Below, piece by piece: positions 45,010 to 56,045 of a stretch of 64,000 nt of DNA. Below the pieces are notes generated by a model. The model did no database searches. It saw only the letters and a list, made by a program, of their open reading frames with translations, and was not told the origin of the DNA. The DNA is from Dasypus novemcinctus (Eukaryota; Chordata; Mammalia; Cingulata; Dasypodidae): positions 19,435,278-19,499,277 of the forward strand of contig NC_080689.1 of the NCBI RefSeq assembly GCF_030445035.2, written 5' to 3'. Both the position numbers and the translations under genes were made by a program. Numbering within the stretch: position 1 is the stretch's first letter; every line of letters starts with the position of its first letter.

Positions 45010-46470
45010 GCACACTTTTTCCTCTATGTTTGCACATACTACCAAGGACTTGTGTTACATAACTTCTTATTTCAAAAAGAGCATTCCAACATTAACCTAC
45101 CTGTCAGTGAGGGATATCTATATTTCCCTCTAAATAAATTTCTACATTCTGGGTTTTTTATGGGAGTGACAGCAGTGTTTCCCAAATTTTTAGTTGGGCT
45201 TCTCTGAAGTGAGATCCAATTCTGTCCTATCAGCTGGATTTTTTAATTTAAATGAGACATATATGTAAACGTATGCACACAGAGAAAAATTGCAAAGTTA
45301 GGCACTAAAATATTAACAGGGCTTATCTCTTGCTCATCCCTTAAGGGGTAGGATTATGGGTGATTTTAAGTTTTCTTCCTTTGCATATCTGTATATTCTC
45401 ATTTTCTATAGCAAACATCTATTCCTTTTATAATTATAAATGATGGAATATAGGGTAAAGAGAAAATGTAGAAATGTAGAAATACATGCCATGGCAAAAT
45501 GAGCAAAATTATGTCCACATTTACTCAGGCACATTTTCCATGCTGCCTCATCAGCTTCCCCCATTGCGCACAGATTTGCAGTCATGTGTTTTCAGTACAT
45601 TTAGAGTAGAAAATTAACTAGAAACATCTGGATTCTGAATAAGTTGCAAGAGCTATATCCCTTGCCCTCTGTTATTCCTCCCAATCTCTCCAACCCTTAT
45701 TATCCTGGGAGCGTGGCATTGTGGAAAAGCCAAGGGCAGTTAATACAAAAGTAGTTACAACATGCTAATCAAACACACTAATAAATACACACTAATCAAA
45801 TTTATAACACATATCAAATTTACTTACCCAATTTCCTACTTCCATTCTTTTACCACTCTTGTTCATATAATTATAAATTTGAGAGAGAACTCAGAGCTCA
45901 TTCAACTTCCCACATAAAGCAAACACTGACCTCCTAAAGAATTATTGTCAATCAGTTGCTAAGGACTACTTAAAGTGACAGAGTGCCCACTCTCTCTGTA
46001 GGTATTATATGCAGCAGGGCTCTTGGGTGCAAACAACAAAACCCATTCCAGAGAATACAATCAGAAAAGAAAATTATCAAAGATATCAGTTAGCTCACAG
46101 AATCTTCAGAAGGTCCAGAAAAGCATATTTGGAGTCAATGCAGCAAGAACAAGGTCCAAATTACAGTGTTAGATTGTTCACTTGGAAACTCTACTGTCAC
46201 CATCACTGGGCACAGGCTCTGCAACAGTCTAAAGCCTGAGCAACTGTGAACTGCATCCAAAAGCTGAATGTCCCTCCACCAGCCTCACCAAGGTGACTTC
46301 TACATTGGCACCACTTTGGTTAAAATTGTGTTTCATGTTGGCTTCCAACTGGCAGAACTCTGGGAATATTTGCACACTAACTTCAAGGAAGGCTATGAAA
46401 AGGAGTTCTGGCTTCTACATTGGGGGTGTGGGTATCATAATTTGGGAAATTACCCAATTGTTTAAGCAAG
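45010..46470. other. AT-rich DNA, mostly unassigned
   Basis: No SINE head or LTR was seen. The segment 46009-46470 has a 76-codon plus-strand frame and a following frame rich in aromatic residues (TTLVKIVFHVGFQLAELW), but neither matches a family I know. It may be an old DNA transposon or decayed retrotransposon. No splice or promoter signal supports a gene. Confidence 0.35.
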
Positions 46471-46474
46471 ATTG

Positions 46475-47348
46475 TAGGGGAAATAGCAACCAAAAGAATA
46501 AAATATCTAGAAATAAATTTAAGCAAAGAGGTAAAGGACTTGTACACAGAAAACCAAAGATCATTAATGAAAGAATTTAAAGAATCTAAATAAATGAAAA
46601 GATATTTCATGTTCAAGGACTGGAGAACTAAATATTGTTAAGATGTCAGTTCTACCCAAAGCAATTTACAGAGTTAACAAAACAGCAGTTAAAATTCCAA
46701 CAAAAAAGAAAAAAAAGAAAAAAAATTTCAACAATCTTCTTTGAATAAATGGAAAAGCCAATTATCAAAGTCATATGTAAGGTTAGGGGCCCTGAATAGC
46801 CAAAACCATCTTTAAAAAGAAGAACAAAGTTGGAGGATTCACAATTCCAGATGTTAAAACTTACTACAAAGTTACAATAATTAAAGTACATTGTACAGTA
46901 ATCAAAATAGTGTAGTAGCACAAGGACAGACATATAGACCAGTGGAATTGAATTGAGAACACAGACATAAACCCTCACAACTATGGCCAACTGATATTTG
47001 ACAAGGATGCCAAGTCTACTCTGTTGGGAAAGAACAATCTTTTCAATAAACGGGAAAACTAGATATCCGCATGCAAAAGAATGAAGTTACCATCCTACCT
47101 CATACCATATACAAAATGGAAAAACTAAGTAAATATAAAAAATAAAACTATAAAGCTCATAGAAGAAAACAGGGAAACATCTTCAGAACCTTGTATCAAT
47201 GGTTTCTTAGACTTTAAACCAAGCATATGCAACAAAAGAAGTTAGAAATATGTATTTTAAAACCTTTGACACTTGTACGCTCTTGAGCTCAGTTATTCTG
47301 CATTAAAGATTTTTTCCTAAGGAAATATTTGGGAATATGTACTGCTAC
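46475..47348 (+). mobile_element. Old L1 ORF2 fragment, plus strand
   Basis: Reads as the late RT/thumb part of ORF2 with many stops (AAATATCTAGAAATAAATTTA and ATGTCAGTTCTACCCAAAGC are typical L1 blocks). It runs toward the C-terminal region and is cut by the solo LTR at 47354. Confidence 0.75.
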
Positions 47349-47353
47349 AGGGT

Positions 47354-47831
47354 TGTAGCATTTTGATATTATTAATGAATTGCAAAAAGAAATATTGGAT
47401 TATGTTTGTAATCTGATCAGTACCTGGGCATGATTGAGTTATGATTAGGACTTTGAGCCCCACCCACCAAGGGGTGGGGACTCAACAGATAAAAGGCATG
47501 GCAAAAAACAGAGTTGAGGGTTTTCTGATGTTGGAGTTTTGATGTTGGAGTTTGATGCTGAAGACTTAAGCTGGAGCCCCGGGAATTCAGCACACAGAGG
47601 AAAGAAAAGCCAGGATCAGAAAGAAAGGAACCCTGAACCCAGAGAAAAGCAAGCAAGCCTGAACCCTTGCAGTTGTCGGCAGCCATCTTGCTCCAAACAG
47701 ACTTTGTTGAGGGAAGTAACTTATGTTTTATGGCCTGATATCTGTAAGCTCCTAGCTCAAACAAATACCCTTTATATAAATTAACCATTTTCTGGTATTT
47801 TGCATCAGCACCCCTTTGACTGACTAATAGA
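47354..47831 (+). mobile_element. Second solo LTR of the ERVL-like family
   Basis: It shares start (TGTAGCATTTTGATAT), centre (GTACCTGGGCATGATT, GATAAAAGGCATGGCAAA, CAGCCATCTTGCTCCA) and end (TCTGGTATTTTGCATCAGC) with the LTR at 2432-3058. Perfect 5-bp TSD AGGGT at 47349-47353 and 47832-47836. At 478 bases it is shorter than the first by internal deletions, and its AATAAA is mutated to ACAAAT. Confidence 0.85.
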
Positions 47832-47994
47832 AGGGTTTTTCATCAGTGTTGTTTATAGTTACGAAAATTTGGAAAGAAACCAAATGTCCAAAGGAGGAAG
47901 TTGTGCTTTTTAATATAATTTAATTTTTATTTTTATTTTTTAGGGAGTTGGTTTTAATAAATTATGGTATATCCCTTGGGTGAAATGCAGCAGA

Positions 47995-48399
47995 GGGAAG
48001 CAGTTGTGGCTCAACTGATAGGGCATCTGCCTACCATATGGAGGGTCCAGGGTTCAAACCCAGGGCCTCCTGACTCATGTGGTGAGCTGACCCATGAGCA
48101 GTGCTGCCACGCGCAAGGAGTGCCATGCCATGCAGGGGTGTCCCCCACATAGGGGTGCCCCACACGCAAGGAATGCACCCTGCAAGGAGAGCTGCCCCAT
48201 GCGAAAAAAGCACAGCCCACCCAGGAGTAATGCCACACACTCAGAGAACTGACACAGCAAGATGACACAACAAAAAAAGTGACACAGTTTCCCAGTGCTG
48301 CATTACAAGAATGCAGGCAGACACAGAACACACAGCGAATGGACACAGAGAGCAGACAATGGGGGGAAGGGGAGAGAAATAAATAAAAATCTTAAAAGA
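47995..48399 (+). mobile_element. DAS-type SINE with 13-bp TSD
   Basis: Flanks GAAATGCAGCAGA (47982-47994) and AAAATGCAGTAGA (48400-48412). Head GGGAAGCAGTTGTGGCTCAAC with B box GGGTTCAAACCC, long body, tail AAATAAAAATCTTAAAAG. Confidence 0.9.
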
Positions 48400-48977
48400 A
48401 AAATGCAGTAGAAAAATATGTGGTGAAATTGGAAAATGTTAGTGTTATAAAACAATATAAATGAAACAATGTTTTGATATGAAATGTATAAATATTCTCA
48501 GAGAAGTATTGGAAGGATTCATACCAAGATATTAACACTGGTTATCTTAATATATAATAGAACAGGATGATTTTTCTTTCTTAATTTCTATAAAAATATG
48601 TATTAATTTTAAAGTAAGAAAAAAGTTATAAATGTATAAAAAGAAAACCATGGGTATACCATTTAGATTTAAGATAGCTTAAATGAATATCATAATTAAA
48701 GCTACCAAGTTTAAGGATACTAGCCCCCTTAATAAATATTTGAAACCTGAAAGTCAGATTAGCGATTTAAATATAGCATTGGTACTACTTCTTGAAAGTC
48801 AACAAATTCATTATATAAACAACTAAAATAGGACATAGATTCCTAAAACAACATTCTAGAAACAAGAGTCATATTCTGAAAATATCCTGAACTCATCTTC
48901 CCAAAGTCTATAGGGTAGAAATGAATGTCTAAAATCCTGGAATCAAGAGGAAAAAGAATGGGAAAAAACAGACCAGA

Positions 48978-49188
48978 GGAAGTAAATATGGCTCAAGCAG
49001 TTGAGCACCTGCTTCCCACATAGGAAGTCCTGGGTTCAATTCCTGATGCCTCCTAAAAACAAAGAAACAACCAACAATAAAACAAATGAAAAAAACTCAG
49101 TAGAGCCAATGTGGTTCAGTGGTTGGGTGCTGGCTTCCCACACACGAAGTACCAGCTTCAATCCCTGGTCCCTGGTCCCTCAAAAACA
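48978..49188 (+). mobile_element. Dimer of short SINEs in a single TSD
   Basis: AAAACAGACCAGA occurs at 48965-48977 and 49189-49201 and encloses two short tRNA-like heads, each with an A-rich tail (heads at about 48978-49055 and 49097-49180). Since only the outer repeats match, the pair most simply inserted as one unit. Confidence 0.8.
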
Positions 49189-49201
49189 AAAACAGACCAG
49201 A

Positions 49202-49800
49202 ACAAAATATGCAGGAACCGTGGGATGATTACAAAAGATATGATATATGCATAATAAGAATACCAGGAGAAGAAAGAGTAACAGAAGAAAAATGTGAATT
49301 AATAAAGGCTGAAAATTTCCCCAAATTAGTGGCAGAATCCAAACTACAGTTTCAGGAAACTCAGAAAACAACAAGAAGGATAAACATAAAAAATTCTGTA
49401 TTAGGCATATCATATTCAAATTGCACAAAACCAAAGACAAAAAAAGGAAATGGTGAAAGAAGCCAAAAGAAAAAAATACCTTACCTATAAAGGAACAACG
49501 ATAAGAAAATATTGGACTTCTCTTCAGAAACCATGCAAGCAAGACAAGACTATAGTGAAATTTTAAAGGGAAAAAAAAAAAAAGTCTTCAAATGTGAAGA
49601 GGAAAAACAACTTTCTCAAAAATTGAGAGAACTTGTCACCAGTAGATGACTTGCAAGAAATGTTAGAAGTTCTTCAGGAAAATATAAAGAAGTTCTTAAA
49701 GAGAAAGAAAATGACCTAGCTTAGAAAATCAAGTCTACAAAAAAGGAAGAGTGTCAGGGAAGGAATAAGAGAAGGTAAAATAAAAGCTTCTATTTTTCTT
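49202..49800 (+). mobile_element. L1 ORF1 fragment, plus strand
   Basis: The frame near 49230-49490 reads as ORF1 with an IRIPGEERVTEE segment and the FPKLVAES...LQFQETQ segment of the RRM region, then decays. It lies just right of the SINE dimer, whose target was this L1. Confidence 0.7.
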
Positions 49801-50460
49801 ATTCTTAATTGATCTAATAGATACTTGTTTGTTTATAGTATATATGTTGTTTTATGCAATTGCTTTTCCCCCATTTTAATCACTTTCATGTGTACAATTC
49901 AGTGACATAAATTACATTCACAATAATTTGCTACCAATACCATCATGCATTACCGAAACTTTTTCATTACCAAACAGAAATTCCATACCAATTAAATATT
50001 AACTCTCCATTCCCTACCCCTACCACAGCCCCTGATAGCCAATATTATAATATCTTACTCTATGACATTGCTTATTCTAATTATTTCACATCAGTGGGAT
50101 CATACAATATTTGTCCTTTTGTGTCTGATTTATTTTACTCAACATAAATTCTTCATGCTCTCTTACTTTTCTTTGCAGGCTTTAAAATTTTTCTTTATGC
50201 TTACCTAGGTCTATCTTAATATGTGTTATCTGTTTAGTCATATTTTCCTTCAGTTCTTTGAATTGATTTCAGAGATTTGTGTGATAATCATTGATTAGTT
50301 GTCTTAAATCCTGTATGGCATGAGGATATTTGGTTTGCTCCTTTGTTTGGACCATCTCTTCCTGTTTCCTAGTATGCCTTCTAATTTTTTGCTATGTCTA
50401 GGCATCTGAATATGTTGGTCAAATTACTCTGGGTGAGCAATGTAATAAGGGATGGGAGGA
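49801..50460 (-). mobile_element. Old L1 fragments, minus strand
   Basis: Blocks resembling an old L1 3' UTR and ORF2 edge (TTTTACTCAACATAA at about 50140) and then ORF1-like coiled-coil sequence (50170-50420, comparable to 16560-16720) follow in minus orientation. The joint near 50160 suggests a truncated copy within an older one. Confidence 0.5.
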
Positions 50461-51710
50461 ATTGGGAATACGCTTCATAAAGAGTACACTACATACAAAG
50501 TAGTACAGTGTTATTTGAAAATGAACTTAGATTAGTTCTTAGTATAATACTAACTCTAGAGCAAACACTTAAAAGTATTTTAAAGCAATAATTGATATAC
50601 TAAGAGGAGAGAAAATGGAATCATATAAAATGCTCAATTAAAACCAGAGAAAGTAGAAAAAGGAAGCAAGATTTAAAAACAAGCAAATGCAATGAATAGA
50701 AAACAGTTACAAACATGGTAGATATTAATCTAACGATATTGATAATCACTTTAAATGTGGATTGTCTAAATTAAAAGAGAGAGACTGTCAGAGTGGATAA
50801 AAATCAAGAATCAACAATACTTTTTTGTTGAGGATTGAACAATGACCCCACAGAAAGCATGTTATATACATAATTTTTGGTCCTGGAACAGAGTGACATA
50901 ATATGTTTGAACAACACAAAAGAGGCAGGTGAGAGCAAAGATGTATCGGAGTAAGGAAATGACACCAGATGGTAACTTGCATCCAAGGAAGAAATAAACG
51001 GAATCAAAAATGGCAAAAAGGAAGGTTGACATAACAAACTATAAATATAAATATGTACTTCCTCTCCTTTTTTTTCTTAACTTCTTTAAAAGATATAAGA
51101 TTACATGAAGTAACAAGTATTATAACAAAGCTGGGTTTATTACATATATAGATATAATATGTACAGAATTATTGAACAAAAAAGGGGCAAGGAAATAGAG
51201 CTATGTAGAAGTAAATTTCTATATTTCCCTGGAATTAAGTTAGTGTAAATCTGAAGTAGATTCTGAGGATAAAACATGTATTGTAAGCAATAGAACAACT
51301 AAGTAAACAACATGAAAATATAATTAATAATAATTAAATCAATTAAAATGTTACAGTAGAAACTATCCATTTAAAATAAAAGAAGGAAATAAAAGAGGAA
51401 TAGAGGGAAAAATGAGTATATATAAAACAACAAAATACCAGACATAAATCCAACCTTATCAATAATAACATTATGTGGGTGTAGTTGAAAATATAATCAA
51501 ATGCAGAAACTTAAATAGGATAAATCATAAATATCTAACTATATGTTGAGAGGAGAAGCACTTTAGATTCAAAGATACAAAAGAGTTGAATGTAAAGGAT
51601 GGAAAATATATTTACAAATAAAAGAGCTGAAGTGGCTTCACAAATATAAGATAAAATAGACTTTAAAACAACAACAGATTTTTTTTAAAAACTAAAGTTA
51701 AAAGAGGGAT

Positions 51711-51833
51711 TTTGAGCCCTGTATGATGATATATGCATGTTTGTTTTATAAGTTCACAACCTTTACTATACATTTATTATTTATGTATGGTCATGTATGA
51801 ATGATATACTTCAATAAATTTTTTAAAATAAAA
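51711..51833 (+). mobile_element. Very short L1 3' end insertion
   Basis: About 120 bases match the last part of the L1 3' UTR at 55925-56045 (GAGCCCTGTATGATG, TTTGTTTTATAAGTTCACAAC, ATACTTCAATAAA). It lies in ORF2 of the old L1, flanked by GATTT. It is a strongly 5'-truncated copy. Confidence 0.65.
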
Positions 51834-52298
51834 AAGATTTCATAATGAAAAGAGTCAATCTATCAGTAAAACATAACAATTACAAATACAAATAAACCTA
51901 ATAGGGTCACAAAATATATGAAACAAAAATTGACATAATTGAAAGTAGAAATAGGAAATTGAACAAAAAAGTTGAAGACCTCAATGTATTACTTTAAAAA
52001 ATGGATAGACTAATGAGGCAGGAAATCAGCAAGGATTTAGAAGACTTGAACACAGCCTAATGCAACTTGATCTTAAGACATCTTTAGAATACACCAGCCA
52101 ACAATAGCAGAAGAGTTGTTTTTCTCAAGAACAGAAGATTCTCTAGGTCATACATTAGATCATAAAACAAGTCTCAATAAGTTTAAAAGGATTAAAAGAC
52201 AAAAATATTTTCTCTGATCACAATAGAATAAAATAAAAATTAATAATTAAAGGAAATTTTAGAAATTCAAATATATGGAAATTAAACAACACATTCTT

Positions 52299-52689
52299 TT
52301 TTTTTTAATTCATTTTTAAAAAAATATTACATTCAAAAAATATGAAGTCCCATTCAACCCCACCGCCCCCACCCCCCACTTCCCCCACAGCAACACTCTC
52401 TCCCATCATCGTGACACATTCATTGCATTTGGTAAGTACATCTCTGGGCATCGCTGCACCTCATAGTTAATGGTCCACATCATGGCCCATACTCTCCCCC
52501 ATTCCATCCAGTGGGCCCTGGGGGGATCTACAATGTCCTGTACTTGTCCATGAAGCACCACCCAGGACAACTCCAAGTCCCGAAAACGCCTCCACATCTC
52601 ATCTCTTCCTCCCATTCCCCACACCCAGCAGCCACCATGGCCACCCTTCCCACACCAATGCCACATTTTCTCTGTGGACCTTGGATTGG
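52299..52689 (-). mobile_element. Young 5'-truncated L1, perfect 16-bp TSD
   Basis: Perfect repeats TAAACAACACATTCTT at 52283-52298 and 52690-52705. The 391-base insert is the terminal 3' UTR on the minus strand, with poly-T at its left and the C-rich block CCACCGCCCCCACCCCCCA at about 52360-52378. It is very close to the end of the full-length L1 at 25725. Confidence 0.93.
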
Positions 52690-53030
52690 TAAACAACACA
52701 TTCTTAAATGACCAATGGGCCAAAGAAGAAATTTAAGGGAATTTAGAAAATACTCTGAAATAAGTGGAAACAAAAACATAGAATACCAAAACTTACAGGA
52801 AGCAGCTAAAGCAGACCTTACAGGAAAATTTATATCTGTAAAATGGTTTATTAAAAATAATAAAATATCAAATGAATAACCTAACATTCCACCTTAAGAA
52901 ACTATAAAACAAAACAAACTAACTCAATACAAGCAGAAGGAAAGAAATAATAAAGACTGGAGGGGTGGTGTACGAAAGAAAGGAAAGAAAAAACATAGAG
53001 AAAAATCATTGAAATCAAAAGTTAGTCCTT

Positions 53031-53406
53031 AGAAAGTGGATGTGGCTCAAGCAGTTGGGCACCTGCCTACCTACCACATGGGAGGTCCCAAGGTCAGATC
53101 CCAGAGCCTCCTAAAGAAGACGAGCAAGACAGTGACCTGACACAATGGACTGTTGCAAGATTATGCAATGAGGAGACACAATGAGGAAAACACAATGAGA
53201 GATCCAACAAGCAGAGAGTGGATATGACTGAAGCAATTGGGTACCTCCCTCCAACATGGGTAGTTCTGGGTTTGGTTTCCAATGCCTCCTAAAAAGGAAG
53301 ACAAGCAGACACAGAGAGAACACAATTAACAGACAAAGAGAGCAGACAGTGAGCGTAAACAATGGGGGGGGGGGGGAGAAGTAAATCTTTTAAAAAATAC
53401 TTTATA
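53031..53406 (+). mobile_element. Two-headed SINE with TSD
   Basis: Heads at about 53032 (AAAGTGGATGTGGCTCAAG) and 53213 (AGAGTGGATATGACTGAAG). Flanks AAAAGTTAGTCCTT (53017-53030) and AAAAGTTAATTCTT (from about 53407). A 13-base G run at about 53366-53378 and the AAATCTTTTAAAAA tail close it. Confidence 0.85.
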
Positions 53407-55689
53407 AAAAAGTTAATTCTTGAAAAGATCAACAAAATTGACAAATATGTAGCCTGGCAGATGAAGAAAAAGATGTGATAAGTCTCAAATTACTAAAATC
53501 AGGAATGAAAGGGATATATAACTAATGTATTTGCAGAAATAAAAAGCATTATAAGGAATACTGCGAGCAACTGTATGCCAAGAAATAAGATAACTCAGAT
53601 GAAATGGACAAATTCTTAGCAAGGCACAAACTACTGAAACTGGCTCGAGGGGAAAAAAAACCCTGAATATAACAAGTAAATGAATTGAAACGATAATCAA
53701 AAACTTCCCACAAATAAAAGCCCAGGACTAGAAGGCTTCACTAGTAAATTTTACAAAACATTTCAAAGGAATTAATACCAATCCTTCATAAACTTCCCAA
53801 AAAACAGAAGAGGAAAAACTACTTCCCAACTCTTTCTATGAAGCCAATAGTAAGCTGATAAGAATACCAGACAGCAACACTGTAATAAAAGCAAACTACA
53901 GACAATATCATTTGTTAATATACATGCAAAAATCCTCAACAAAATACTAGCAACCCAAATTGAGTGGGAATGCAAGGTAGATTCAACATACCAAAATCAA
54001 CGTAATAGATTGGTCTTCATCTTAATTGAATAAAGGACAAAAACGACATGATCATGTCAGTAGACAAAGGAAAAGTATTTGACAAAATCCATCCACCATC
54101 ATGATTAAAAACACTCAACAGACTTGGAATAGAAGGTAACTTCCTAAACCTGATAAAGGGCTGCTAGAAAATATCAAGCACAAACCTCATAATTAATGGA
54201 GGAAACCAAAAAGCTTTCCTCCAAAGATGAAGAACAAGATAAGAATGTCCAGTCTCCATTTCTAATCAACATTATAATGGAGGTTCTAGTTAGAGCAATT
54301 GGGAAAAGAAAAGATATAAAAGACATCTATCTAGATCGAAAAGAAAGAAGTAAATAAAAAACAAAAACATCATCTCTATTCACAAATGTCATGAAGGTGT
54401 TCATAGAAAATCTTAAGAAACCCACTAAAAAGCTTTTAGAACTAATAAATGAGTTTGGCAAGTTAGCAGAGTACAGGATCAATATAAAAAATGATTTGTT
54501 GATTTGTGTGTCTATACACTAACACTAAATCATCTAAAAATTATATTTTAAAAAATTCAATTTACGATAGCATCAAAAATAATAAAATACCTAGGAATTA
54601 ATTTTTGAAAAGAAATGCAAGGCATACTTTGAAAGGTATAAAACATTTTTGAAAGAAACAAAAGATCTAAATAATTAAATAAATATTTGGAAATCACACA
54701 TCTGGCAAGGGTCATGATACATAAAGAGATCCTACAACTCAACAATAAAAAGACAAATGACCCAATTTAAAAAATGGGCAAAAGACAGGAATAGACATTT
54801 TTCTAAAGAAAAAATACAAATGGCAAAAAAGCACATGAAAACACTAGCTATTAGGGAAATGCAAATCAAAGCGACAATAAGATATTTCAAACCTCCTAGA
54901 ATAGCCACTATTAACAAAACAGAAAACTGCAAGTGTTGGAGAGGATGTGGAGAGATAGGAATGCTGAATCACTGTTTTGGTGGGAAGGTAGAATGGTATA
55001 ACCTTTGTGGAAGACAGTTTGGAAATTCCTCAAGAAACCTCATATAGAATTGCCATGTGAACCAGTAATCCCAATACTAGGTATACACCCCCAAAGAACT
55101 GAGAGCAGTAACACGAATAGACATCTGCACACTGACGTACATAGTGGCATTATTCATAAATGCCAAAAGTTGGAAACAATTCAGGTATCTATCAAATGAC
55201 AAATGAATAAACAAACTGTGGTATATACACAGGATGGAATATTATTCAGTTGTAAGAAGAAATGAAGTCATGAAGCATGTGACAACATGGATGAATCTGG
55301 AGGATATGGTGACTGAAGCAAGTCAGGCACAAAGATATTGTGTGGTTTTGCTAATATTAAATAAAATGAGCGAACTTATTAAGTTAATAGCTAGAATATA
55401 ATTCACCGGAGAATAGAATGTGGTTAGATAATGGAAAGATGAGGTTTAATCTGTGCAGAATTTGTAAAAAGTTGTTTGGAAATGAATAGAAATGGTGACA
55501 GTACATCATAGGATTTGTAATTAGTAGCACTAACATATAGGTATGATAATAGTTTTTGTTTTTTTGTGGGGTTTTTTGAGTAATGAAAATGCTCTCATAT
55601 TGATTGAATACACAACTTGGTGATTATACAAAATGCCATTGATTGTACATTTTAGATAAATTATATGATTTATGAACAAAAAAACATAA

Positions 55690-55790
55690 TAGGGGGGAGC
55701 AGATGTAGCATAGTGGTTGAGTGCCTATTTCCCATTCATGAAGTCCTAGGTTCAATCCCCAGTACCTTCTAAAAATTAATACTAATACTA
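55690..55790 (+). mobile_element. Short monomeric SINE
   Basis: One head (GGGGGAGCAGATGTAGCATAG, B box GGTTCAATCCCC) followed by CTTCTAAAAATTAATACTAATACTAATAC, whose ACTAAT triplet repeat is part of the A-rich tail. It sits in the 3' UTR of the old L1. Confidence 0.8.
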
Positions 55791-56045
55791 ATACTAGAGT
55801 GGGTTGGAGGACAAATATACTAAATGTAAAATATGGACTACAGTTAGTAATAATACTTTGACGATGCTGCTTCATAATTTGTTACAAATGCTTCACAACA
55901 ATACAAGGTATTTGTGGTATTTGTATGGGAGCCCTGTATGATGTTATTCATGTTTGTTTTATAAGTTCACAACTTTTATTACCCACTTATTGTTTATGTA
56001 TATTCATGTATGAATAATATACTTCAATAAACTGTTTTTAAATAA

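Larger units (their letters stand above)
50461..56045 (+). mobile_element. Old plus-strand L1 with many stops
   Basis: ORF2 runs left to right: endonuclease start region near 50690-50800, RT blocks from about 53400 to 54600 (the KFLARHKLLK-like and [17 protein letters not shown] stretches), the C-terminal cysteine motif near 54930, and the typical ACAGGATGGAATATTATTCAG at about 55231. A 3' UTR follows to about 56045 with ACTTCAATAAACTG near its end. Stops are frequent, so it is ancient. Insertions are at 51711, 52299, 53031 and 55690. Confidence 0.75.
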
